Made by a program: the position numbers and the translations under genes. Source: Lysobacter sp. Root690 (lineage in GTDB: Bacteria; Pseudomonadota; Gammaproteobacteria; Xanthomonadales; Xanthomonadaceae). Taken from it: a stretch of 64,000 nucleotides of DNA. Of the stretch, positions 53,434 through 60,648 are shown one piece after another. The DNA lies in contig NZ_LMHM01000018.1 in NCBI RefSeq assembly GCF_001427785.1, positions 385,309 through 449,308 of the forward strand, read 5' to 3'. The notes under the pieces are model-generated. The model ran no database searches, was not told the origin of the DNA, and saw only the letters and a list, made by a program, of their open reading frames with translations. How positions within the stretch are numbered: the first letter of the stretch is position 1; each line of letters begins with the position of its first letter.

Positions 53434-54546
53434 TCACAACTCGAACCTGCGCATGATCGGCACCCCGGCTCGCCGCGTCAGCGCCGAGATGATCGTCAGA
53501 ATACGCCGCGTGTGGCGAGGTAAATGCCGCATGTACACCGCGCTGTACTCGATGCTCGGTACACCACCGCGCAGGCGCTTGAACCCCGCCGCGCCCGCGC
53601 TGAAGTTGATGTCGAAGCCGTCGGCGATCGCGTGTTCGAACGTGCAGGCCGTCAGCAATCGATACAGCCCCATGCGCTGCGGCAAGTCAGTGTCGTAACC
53701 GACGATCGGCGTGGTCAGGGTGTGGCCCTGACGGAACTGTCCGGCGATGCAGAGCAGGCGACCGGCGTCGTCGCGATAGCCGTCGAATTCCAGCAGACCG
53801 GCGCGATGCCACTGGCGCATGAATTGCGCGTTGTAATGCGGGTTGCAACGCGAATACTTGTCCATGTACAGCCGCTCGTACAACTCGGCGATGCGCGGGT
53901 AGTCGGCATCGACGATATCGCCATTGCGCGCGCGGCCGGGCTGTTTCGCGGCCAGTTTCAGATCGACCTTCAGATTGTGCCGCTCGCGCGCCAGACGCGC
54001 GACGTCGTGGAACAGATACACCTGCCGGCTCGGGATCAGCGCGAACCCCAGCCGTTCGCACTCGGCCAGCCAGTCGCGATGCTCGACATCGTTGAGCGAA
54101 CGCAGCCAGATCGCGTGCCCGGGCCAGCGCGCCAGCGACTGTTGCAACAGCTTCGCCAGCGGCACGCTCTGCAAGGGCGGATACAGATTGGTCGACAACA
54201 GCCAGTTGTTGATCGCAACCGCGCGATCGATCCGCGCCGACTCCAGCCAGGCCTTGCTGCCGCGGCCCAGCAGGTTCAACGCCGGCGACAGCCAACGCGG
54301 CGCGTAGCGGATCGCCTCTTCGAGTGCGTAGTTGCCATAGGTCGTATGCGGCGAACAGACCCAGGCATTGTCGGCCTGTGCATCGTTCACCGTGACCGGA
54401 AATATCACCTCACCCGCCGTCAGCATTTCGACTTGGGTGTGCAGGTTGGCTGCGAAGGCGGCCGATGGCGCCTTCGCGTGAATCCGCGCGAACGCCTGCG
54501 CGCGCGCGTTGAACGATTCGATCCCGCTGGACGCCGAGGGCTTCAT
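53434..54546 (-). CDS. GNAT/FemAB-like acyltransferase
   Basis: The 370-residue product resembles GNAT/FemAB-type acyl- or aminoacyl-transferases, with an N-terminal half of about 180 residues and a C-terminal half containing YPRIAELYERLYMDKYS, DDAGRLLCIAGQF and DINFSAGAAGFKRLRGG. The last motif is typical of this group. There is no membrane helix. Its ATG overlaps the stop of the ATP-grasp gene (ATGA), so the two are produced together. The acceptor is unknown; a small metabolite or amino acid is the simplest guess. Confidence 0.72.
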   Translation of the reverse strand: MKPSASSGIESFNARAQAFARIHAKAPSAAFAANLHTQVEMLTAGEVIFPVTVNDAQADNAWVCSPHTTYGNYALEEAIRYAPRWLSPALNLLGRGSKAWLESARIDRAVAINNWLLSTNLYPPLQSVPLAKLLQQSLARWPGHAIWLRSLNDVEHRDWLAECERLGFALIPSRQVYLFHDVARLARERHNLKVDLKLAAKQPGRARNGDIVDADYPRIAELYERLYMDKYSRCNPHYNAQFMRQWHRAGLLEFDGYRDDAGRLLCIAGQFRQGHTLTTPIVGYDTDLPQRMGLYRLLTACTFEHAIADGFDINFSAGAAGFKRLRGGVPSIEYSAVYMRHLPRHTRRILTIISALTRRAGVPIMRRFEL

Positions 54547-55700
54547 AGCTCCGGCAAAGGCTCGCCGTCCCACTCGATATCGCGCGTCGCCGCCTCGCGC
54601 AGATTGCAGCCCTGGCGCAAGGCGATCGCCGCGTACGAGCCCATGTCGACCAGACCGCCGAGCGGCGGGCGTCGATCGCCCGGCAACGCCAGCACATCGT
54701 CGGCGCGCCGATAATCGCGCCACCATGTCCGCACGTTGCCCTGCGCGATCGCCTGCAGCAAACCCGCGCTGACCATCACCCCGGCCAGCATCTTCGGCTT
54801 ATGCAGACCGGGCTCGATGCACTCCATGATGTCGCCCATCAGTGCCGCGGGCAGCGCGTCGTCGTCGGCGAACAGGTGCACGCCGCTGGTCGCGCGCGGA
54901 TTGCATTCCAGCACGGTGGCCAGGCCGTCGTCGCCGACGATCCAATCGAAGGAGATCTGTCCGGTGAAGCCGATCTTGGCCACGAAGCGTTCGACGAAGC
55001 CACGAATCGCCGCGTTCGGGCTCGGCTCGAAATAGAAACTGGAACTGCGCCGCAATCGGTAGCTTGGGCGGTACACCGAATGCGCGAGCAAGCGGCCGCG
55101 GTCGGCGACGCTGTACGAGCACAGCTCGGTGCCGTGGTAATAGCGCTGCGCCACCCAATCCTGCGCCAATCCCAGCGGCGCCGCATCGGCCGGCATGCCG
55201 CGCGGATACAGCCGCACGTGCACGCCGAAACGCGAGTACTCGGGCTTGAGCACCAGCGGCCCACCGGCGGCCCATGCGCGCGCTTCGTCGATGCGGGTGA
55301 CGATCGCGCTGTCGGGCACGTTGGCGCCGCAGTCGCGCGCCAGCTCGAGGAAGTGGCGCTTGCTGTGCAGCGCGCGCAGGGTTTCGAAATCGTCGGCCAG
55401 CACCCGCACGCGATCGGGCAAGGCCGAGCGATAGCGCGAAAGGAAGAACACTTCCTCGCAGGTCGGCACGATCAGATCGATGCTTTCGGCGGCGACGATG
55501 CGCGCCAACGCCGCGACGAATTCGCCGGCGCGCGAACGCGGCGGCGGCAGTCGATGCGCGCGCGTCACCGAGCGCGACCACGCGCTCAAGCGACAGGACA
55601 CGCTGTCGGCGACATGGACGCTCCATCCCGCGCGATCGAATCGACGCGCCAGCTCCAGCGCCGCGGGGGCTCGGGGGCCCAATATGAGTACCTTGGCCAT
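54543..55700 (-). CDS. ATP-grasp carboxylate-amine ligase
   Basis: The 385-residue product has an N-terminal Rossmann-like domain (KVLILGPRAPAALELARRF) and an ATP-grasp domain (about 110-310) with LHSKRHFLELA, GPLVLKPEYS (ATP Lys), and the metal site FDWIVGDDGLATVLECNPRA. It resembles ligases that join a carboxylate to an amine. It is the first gene of the leftward ATP-grasp/GNAT/Rieske unit. The open frame continues upstream to 56147 but shows no protein character there. Confidence 0.82.
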   Translation of the reverse strand: MAKVLILGPRAPAALELARRFDRAGWSVHVADSVSCRLSAWSRSVTRAHRLPPPRSRAGEFVAALARIVAAESIDLIVPTCEEVFFLSRYRSALPDRVRVLADDFETLRALHSKRHFLELARDCGANVPDSAIVTRIDEARAWAAGGPLVLKPEYSRFGVHVRLYPRGMPADAAPLGLAQDWVAQRYYHGTELCSYSVADRGRLLAHSVYRPSYRLRRSSSFYFEPSPNAAIRGFVERFVAKIGFTGQISFDWIVGDDGLATVLECNPRATSGVHLFADDDALPAALMGDIMECIEPGLHKPKMLAGVMVSAGLLQAIAQGNVRTWWRDYRRADDVLALPGDRRPPLGGLVDMGSYAAIALRQGCNLREAATRDIEWDGEPLPEL

Positions 55701-56208
55701 GCGTCGTTCGATCCGGCGATGCGCCGACCTCGTTGCCCTCTCGCGTTGCGGTGTCGTCGTTGCAATCGGGTTATTAGGCATCACCGCCGGAGCAAAGGGA
55801 ACGTGGCGGGCATCGCGACGGCTTGCCGATCGGGTCGGTCGGTCGCGATCGCTGCATGCATGGTGGCTTGCGGCGCTTCGCGCGGATCGGCGATCGCGCC
55901 CGACGCGGGGCGTCAAGCTTGAACCGCGCGAGGCGATCAGCTTGCGCGCGCTGACGCGGGAACGGTTCGAGTAAGTGACTGCGACGCGGGCATGCGTCCG
56001 ACGATCCGGGGTCGGACGACAGTCGCCGGGCCGCGAACCGGCCTCGCCTCGGCGCCAGCCACCGCCGGCATCGCCAGACGACCCGGTCAAGCCCCGGCTA
56101 GGGCAGCCCCCAGGTTTCTGCGCCCCCCGCGGCTTGCTACGGTGCACTGACTGAAACCGTTTTCATCAGGGCTGATTCTCACGGGACCCCATCCCAAGGA
56201 GCACTCTC
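55701..56208. other. Divergent spacer upstream of the ligase operon and the beta-rich gene
   Basis: About 510 bases with no supported gene. It must contain both promoters. A GTTATTAGG stretch near 55770 is the most AT-rich part. CCAAGGAGCA just before 56209 is the ribosome-binding site of the next gene. Confidence 0.45.
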
Positions 56209-57132
56209 ATGGCAGACGCAAGTTCCGGAGTCTCGGGCTCCTCGCAGAATTCTTCGGCCTCCGCTCAACAGAGCCAGGCCGCCAACGAAGCCGCCGAAGC
56301 GCAACGCGCCGCCGAAGCCGCCGCGGCCGCAGCAGCGGTCAACGCCACGCCGACGCCCGCGCTGACCACGGTCGAAGCCGCGCCGGTAGACCTGAGCGTG
56401 CCGATGAGCGCGCTGTCGCAACTCAACGCAATGCAGGTCAACACCCCCGCGCTCGACTTCTCCTCACTGACGACACTGGGCGGCGTCCCCACCAACGCCA
56501 CCTACGCCGATGTTGCCCTCTCCGCGCTCGCCACCCCGACGACGACGGTGGAAGAGTTCAACGCCTTCTCGCCGGCCTTCAGCATCGACGGCTTCAACGC
56601 CGCCGACATCGCCAATACCGACATCAGCAACGTCGGCATCAACCTCGGCCTGAGCTACACCGGCTCGCTCGACGCGACCATGAACGCCCGCTTCGGCCTG
56701 GACCCGGCCAACGTCACCGTGAGCGGCAGCATCGGCTACAGCAACGACCTGAGCAGCTTCAACCTCAGCGCCACCGCCGGCCCGTTCGGCAGCGCGGCCC
56801 AACCCAACTACGGCGCGACCGTCAAAGGCAGCCTCGACCTGGGCAACCTCAACGCCTTCGACTTCAGCGGCACCGCGAACTTCAACGCCCAGGGCTTCCA
56901 GAACGGCAACGTCAGCCTGGGCCTGACCCGCGACTTCTCCGAAAACCTCAGTGGCTATGCGCGCGGGACGGTGGGCTTTGGTCGCGATGGCGTCAGCAAT
57001 GTCACTGGCGAGACCGGGCTCAACTACAACCAGGGCGGCACGTCGCTGGGGCTGACGGGGCGCGGGAGCGTGGATACGAATACCGGGGCATTCACCGGGT
57101 ATGTCGGGGCTCGGGTTGGAATCAGGTTTTGA
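56209..57132 (+). CDS. Beta-rich repetitive protein of unknown function
   Basis: The 307-residue product has no signal peptide. Residues 1-50 are rich in Ser, Ala, Gln and Glu (QQSQAANEAAEAQRAAEAAA). The rest is Asn/Gly/Ser/Thr-rich with alternating hydrophobic residues that suggest about 14 beta strands (SIGYSNDLSSFNLSATAG, VGFGRDGVSNVTGETGL). It ends in GARVGIRF, a terminal phenylalanine as in outer-membrane barrels. AAGGAG precedes the ATG. The last 62 residues and 3' flank are duplicated at 59846-60085. I do not recognise the family. Export by a non-Sec route is possible but not shown. Confidence 0.6.
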   Translation: MADASSGVSGSSQNSSASAQQSQAANEAAEAQRAAEAAAAAAAVNATPTPALTTVEAAPVDLSVPMSALSQLNAMQVNTPALDFSSLTTLGGVPTNATYADVALSALATPTTTVEEFNAFSPAFSIDGFNAADIANTDISNVGINLGLSYTGSLDATMNARFGLDPANVTVSGSIGYSNDLSSFNLSATAGPFGSAAQPNYGATVKGSLDLGNLNAFDFSGTANFNAQGFQNGNVSLGLTRDFSENLSGYARGTVGFGRDGVSNVTGETGLNYNQGGTSLGLTGRGSVDTNTGAFTGYVGARVGIRF

Positions 57133-57224
57133 TTGATTACCGCAGCGATTGATATTGCGATATCGCAAAACTCGCCTTGACCTCAGACTCTTACCTACCC
57201 TATCCCTATTTAGCTAGTCACATG

Positions 57225-57545
57225 TTAGGTATAGGGGTCAAAATCGAAAGAAGCACCAATACTCGCAATTTTATTGATCGTGTTTTTTGACAAATGCACA
57301 GAAGGACGGATATAGACATCCTCCGCCGACAAGACCAAAGAGATTTGGGGATCATCCCCGAGACCGACTCCCTTTGCCTTCATATCGACTAGGTCACGCA
57401 CCACAAAATCAATCAACTGAGATATGCAAGTATCGATTTCATCAAGATTGAAATAATCAAATTCTTTAGATGCAATTATCTCATCGAGACCATTGCCGAG
57501 CTTCTCACCAATAACTCTTACAAGCACCTTCGTCTTCATTTCCAT
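57225..57545 (-). CDS. Small acidic protein, candidate orphan immunity protein
   Basis: The 106-residue product is acidic and lacks a signal peptide (DEIIASKEFDYFNLDEIDTC, LSAEDVYIRPSVHLSK). It lies at the far end of a leftward series of small genes downstream of the Rhs gene, in AT-richer DNA than the flanks. Polymorphic-toxin immunity proteins are often of this size and composition. No family is recognised and no cognate toxin for it is in the window. Confidence 0.5.
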   Translation of the reverse strand: MEMKTKVLVRVIGEKLGNGLDEIIASKEFDYFNLDEIDTCISQLIDFVVRDLVDMKAKGVGLGDDPQISLVLSAEDVYIRPSVHLSKNTINKIASIGASFDFDPYT

Positions 57546-57630
57546 CTGTAAGGGGTTTCCTCAACTATCGGACCTCTACATCCGTGGGCCTTGACCACAA
57601 CACGACCATCCTTACAGCCACCAGCCAACA

Positions 57631-57676
57631 GGGGTCGGAGTGGACTCTTTCGAAAGTCCACTCCGACTCCTATTTT
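57631..57676. repeat. Palindromic element copy A
   Basis: Left arm GGGGTCGGAGTGGACTC, centre TTTCGAAAG, right arm TCCACTCCGACTCC, followed by TATTTTAC. One of six related palindromes in the 57.6-60.2 kb segment. It lies between the genes at 57225 and 57693. Confidence 0.85.
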
Positions 57677-57692
57677 ACAAGCGGCGACTCAA

Positions 57693-58073
57693 TCATAGAT
57701 GCCGAGCACACTCATCGCGCCATCGAAAATAGATATCCGTGGGGAAAAGCTTATCGGTCTTGAACGATTGCTCCACCGGAACATATCCATGGCAACCGCG
57801 GTAATCCAGCTCCACCAATACCTGATTCGGCGCACCACTCCGCGCCGAGAGCACTAATGTTTTCGCATCTCTTCGCCAAACACCTCGCACCTCACGCTCT
57901 GGGCAAATATCACAATTCTCCTTCGAAACATACGTACCGTCTTTATGCAGCTCGAAGGAACTTGTGACCCCACGGCCTCGCACCCAGACTTCACCACGCT
58001 GCTCTTTAATAGAGCATGACGCGACTAAAATAATCATCAACGCAATCAAGAAATTAATGTAACGAAACTTCAT
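57693..58073 (-). CDS. Small lipoprotein, candidate orphan immunity protein
   Basis: The 126-residue product has a lipoprotein signal (INFLIALMIILVASC) and a mature part with four further cysteines (NCDICPE, GCHGY, ECARH) and beta-rich character. AGGTGG lies seven bases before the ATG. It is AT-rich compared with housekeeping genes. Its place in the series below the Rhs gene, with palindromes on both sides, suggests an immunity cassette; function is unproven. Confidence 0.55.
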   Translation of the reverse strand: MKFRYINFLIALMIILVASCSIKEQRGEVWVRGRGVTSSFELHKDGTYVSKENCDICPEREVRGVWRRDAKTLVLSARSGAPNQVLVELDYRGCHGYVPVEQSFKTDKLFPTDIYFRWRDECARHL

Positions 58074-58154
58074 GCAGCACCACCTGACAGCTTCCGTAGA
58101 GTTCCATTCGCCATGTACGGCATGTTTCTTGCGGTATCACGGATTGCCCAGCAA

Positions 58155-58234
58155 ACAGGGGCAGGAATGGGCTTTTTCGAAAATCCACTCTGCCCCCTAT
58201 TCCGGCGAGTGGACTTGTCCGAAAGTCCACTCGC
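58155..58234. repeat. Palindromic element copies B1 and B2
   Basis: Two adjacent copies. B1 (about 58157-58200) is GGGGCAGGAATGGGC, TTTTTCGAAA, ATCCACTCTGCCCC, then CTATTCC. B2 (about 58204-58234) is GGCGAGTGGACTT / AAGTCCACTCGCC around GTCCGA. They lie between the genes at 57693 and 58356. Confidence 0.85.
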
Positions 58235-58355
58235 CCCCTGAATTCCCGCGCATGGCTGAACAAACCGAGCATACGCTCACGTCCATCGTCAGCAATGACG
58301 CTCCATTCTCGTCGCGGCAAAAAGCAGCGGCGGCAGAAGGATGAACTAGTTCTCG

Positions 58356-58694
58356 CTAAAGCCCATCAATAATTTCCAGGAGCTCCCCCGAGTCGTCATA
58401 GCTATAGAATTTTTCATCTCCTATCGCGCCCAAGCATCCTTCGTCGACCAGAGAGACTCGCGTCGCCGCTACCGACCACCCTTTCGGCGTCTTAGCCACT
58501 ATGTAATCACATCCTTCAGAGGTTCCGGCACAAAACCTCGCTGATTCGGCCATAGCCTTTTTAGCAACGACCAACGCATCGCCCTTTAAGCCCGAAGGAG
58601 AGACTCGACCACCGCACGGAATATTTTTCGGTGAGCAGCCTACGACACCCAAAAGCAACAACGTCCAACTTCGGTTTAGCCAAACATTACTCAT
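58356..58694 (-). CDS. Small lipoprotein, candidate orphan immunity protein
   Basis: The 112-residue product has a lipoprotein signal ending LLLLGVVGCSPKN. The mature part contains four more cysteines (PCGGR, RFCAGTSEGC, GCLGA) and an acidic C-terminus (SYDDSGELLEIIDGL). I start at ATG 58694, since the GTG two codons upstream has no better ribosome-binding site. It is in the same leftward series; no palindrome separates it from the membrane-protein gene above it. Confidence 0.55.
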   Translation of the reverse strand: MSNVWLNRSWTLLLLGVVGCSPKNIPCGGRVSPSGLKGDALVVAKKAMAESARFCAGTSEGCDYIVAKTPKGWSVAATRVSLVDEGCLGAIGDEKFYSYDDSGELLEIIDGL

Positions 58695-58785
58695 AGTCAC
58701 GGAGCCCGCCAGGACACGTACTGTTTCGCCACTGAATCAGTCAAAGCTACAACAGATAGCTGAATGAAGACATCTCACATGATGT

Positions 58786-59163
58786 TCACCGGGCATGCTT
58801 ATGGCGAACGGCTAACCAGCAATGTAGCGTTACAGGATTAAAAACCAAGAAAACAAGCAGAAACCACTTATTAATTAAAACAAGCAGCAGCGAAGAATAA
58901 GAAACCCCGACCACAAAAGGAAGAGCCCTAAACATTCTTGGCATAAGAACGCACAGGAAAACTTCCAGTACGACCGATATTAGCGAGAACGCCAAGGCGA
59001 CTAAAGGGGAAAAAATCAAAAACATCATTGGCGACATCTCTGGCCTTAAATCCATCCAGAAATAATAAACAACCCTGATCACCGAAAAAGCGATCGCCGA
59101 GGCAGCCGCGCCTAAGGCGACTAACCCATAATACTTCAATCCTGCACCCCTCACTTTCTGCAC
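58786..59163 (-). CDS. Small membrane protein, candidate orphan immunity protein
   Basis: The 125-residue product has three to four hydrophobic helices (about 13-33, 43-72 and 82-115). The start is uncertain: GTG at 59163, a second GTG three codons later, or a TTG after GGGGTGCAGG. Membrane immunity proteins are known for pore-forming or envelope-targeted toxins. It may form one cassette with the lipoprotein gene at 58356. No family is recognised. Confidence 0.5.
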   Translation of the reverse strand: MQKVRGAGLKYYGLVALGAAASAIAFSVIRVVYYFWMDLRPEMSPMMFLIFSPLVALAFSLISVVLEVFLCVLMPRMFRALPFVVGVSYSSLLLVLINKWFLLVFLVFNPVTLHCWLAVRHKHAR

Positions 59164-59206
59164 TCATACATCGAAAACATACCGGCACACTCCAATCGAA
59201 AATATG

Positions 59207-59252
59207 GATCGAAGTAGACTTTTCGAAAGTCCACTCAGACCCTTATCTTGGA
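59207..59252. repeat. Palindromic element copy C
   Basis: GGATCGAAGTAGACT, TTTCGAAAG, TCCACTCAGACCC, then TTATCTTG. The left arm is more diverged than in the other copies. It lies between the genes at 58786 and 59281. Confidence 0.75.
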
Positions 59253-59280
59253 AGCGCAAAGTTTCAATCCGACCTACTCT

Positions 59281-59691
59281 CTAGATGGCTTCACGATCAA
59301 GCTGTTTCGGCTTGATCGCTTCCCAGAAGAGCCACGGCTGATCCAAGCAAGCTGGAACGGTTATATCGAATGACACCATTCCATTCGCTGGCGCTCGTCC
59401 TCTGTCGGCTAGCTCTTCTTCCTGAAAATAAATTGGATAACGGCGCCCCTTCCACTCCGACGGCGACAGGACATCAAATTGTGTCGAAGAAAAATCGACT
59501 CCAAATCCATCGAAATCCATATGCAGAACGTTTTCCTTCGTCTCACTTATAGTGCCGGCCAGAAAAATTTTCTGACCAGAATCCGTTGGTGGCATATCCC
59601 GGCAACGGTAAGGAGTAAGAGTGGCGCCACTCGAATGCGCACAGCTTGACAATGAAAATAAAAACAAGCAGAGAAAAATATTATTATTCAT
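59281..59691 (-). CDS. Small lipoprotein, candidate orphan immunity protein
   Basis: The 136-residue product begins MNNNIFLCLFLFSLSSCAHS, a lipoprotein signal with lipobox LSSC. A beta-rich mature part follows with FLAGTISETKENVLHMDFDG, YFQEEELADRG and two cysteines. ATG at 59691 is preferred because GGAG lies five bases upstream; the frame continues to 59742. It is in the leftward immunity-like series with copy D upstream. Confidence 0.55.
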   Translation of the reverse strand: MNNNIFLCLFLFSLSSCAHSSGATLTPYRCRDMPPTDSGQKIFLAGTISETKENVLHMDFDGFGVDFSSTQFDVLSPSEWKGRRYPIYFQEEELADRGRAPANGMVSFDITVPACLDQPWLFWEAIKPKQLDREAI

Positions 59692-59798
59692 ACATACTCC
59701 GACATTAACCGAAGCCGTGAATGTCATTGTAAGGGATAGCAACGAGATTGACTAGGCATGTCCGGCCCCGGGTCTTTAGGCACGCCCAGTCCAGAAAA

Positions 59799-59848
59799 TA
59801 GAGGTCTGAATGGACTTTTTCGAATGTTCACTCCGCCCCCTATTTTGA
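59799..59848. repeat. Palindromic element copy D
   Basis: ATAGAGGTCTGAATGGACTT, TTTCGAA, TGTTCACTCCGCCCCC, then TATTTTGAAA. Its right end directly abuts the duplicated 3' fragment of the beta-rich gene. Confidence 0.8.
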
Positions 59849-60085
59849 AACCTAAGCGGCTATGCGCGTGGCACCGTGGGCTTTGGTCGCGATGGCGCCA
59901 GCAATGTCACCGGCGAGACCAGCCTCAACTACAACCAGGGCGTGACATCGCTGGGGTTGACGGGGCGTGTAAGTGTGGATACGAATACCGGGGATTACAC
60001 CGGATACGTTGGAGCGCGGGCTGGGATCAAGTTTTGACTGATCGTCGCGGCGATTGATATAGCGCTGTCGGGAAACTCAATCTGA
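59846..60085 (+). pseudogene. Displaced duplicate of the 3' end of the beta-rich gene
   Basis: This stretch matches about 56938-57160 closely: the last about 60 codons of the gene at 56209 (SGYARGTVGFGRDGASNVTG, LNYNQGVTSLGLTG, ending GARAGIKF and a TGA at 60035-60037) plus about 45 bases of 3' flank with GCGATTGATAT. No start or 5' part is present. It is therefore an orphan 3' end, and the two copies bracket the small-gene array. Confidence 0.88.
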
Positions 60086-60149
60086 TTCCGACCTTCTTGT
60101 TCTCACGACCTTTGCGGCGTGAGATCGACCGTTCGCTTCAGCAAGCGAA

Positions 60150-60196
60150 TAGGGGCAAGAGAGAACTTCTCCGAAAGTCCACTCTGCCTCTCTTTC
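60150..60196. repeat. Palindromic element copy E
   Basis: ATAGGGGCAAGAGAGAACTT, CTCCGAAAG, TCCACTCTGCCTC, then TCTTTCGC. It lies between the displaced 3' end and the gene at 60349 and is the copy closest to the Rhs gene. Confidence 0.8.
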
Positions 60197-60348
60197 GCAG
60201 ACCTTCTTTCGCTATGGATTACCGGCCCACTTGTGTGAGTGCGGACGGATATCAGGCTGTAGATACCTGCGTGCCGCGCTTGATTACACGGCGTGACTGG
60301 ACAGTCTGAGCTACACCCAGTAGAAGCAAAGAAGCGCGCCACTAAAGC

Positions 60349-60648
60349 TCACTGGCCTTTATCGATATGAACCACCCGCAATTTAGAATTAAAAACCACC
60401 GAATAGCCGAATCCCGGAGGACGAGGCACGTTAACCGGTGTACTGGAAGGAACCGCCGTCCAATATATAATTTCGCCGCAATCAACCCTATCCAGCAGCA
60501 GATAACTGCTTAAACCTTTCTTCTCCAGCTCAGCCCTGACCATCTCGGGAACTGATCTTTCCACACCAACACTCGATACGCATTCCTCGGATTGTGCGCA
60601 TCCGATTGCCGAGATCAAAAGGAAATTTACCAGCCATATGCGTCGCAT
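60349..60648 (-). CDS. Small lipoprotein overlapping the Rhs gene, likely cognate immunity
   Basis: The 99-residue product has a lipoprotein signal (WLVNFLLISAIGCAQSE) and a short mature part with two more cysteines (ECVSS, DCGEII) and a proline stretch. AGAGGAAG lies before the ATG, which is 22 bases inside the 3' end of the Rhs gene. Such overlap is normal for a cognate immunity gene. A lipid-anchored immunity protein would fit a toxin acting in the periplasm. Function is inferred from position. Confidence 0.65.
   Translation of the reverse strand: MRRIWLVNFLLISAIGCAQSEECVSSVGVERSVPEMVRAELEKKGLSSYLLLDRVDCGEIIYWTAVPSSTPVNVPRPPGFGYSVVFNSKLRVVHIDKGQ

Noticed and set aside
57631-60196. Integron attC sites as an explanation for the palindromes between the small genes
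   Set aside because: No GTTRRRY/RYYYAAC core pairs and no integrase in the window; the palindromes are nearly perfect, unlike attC.
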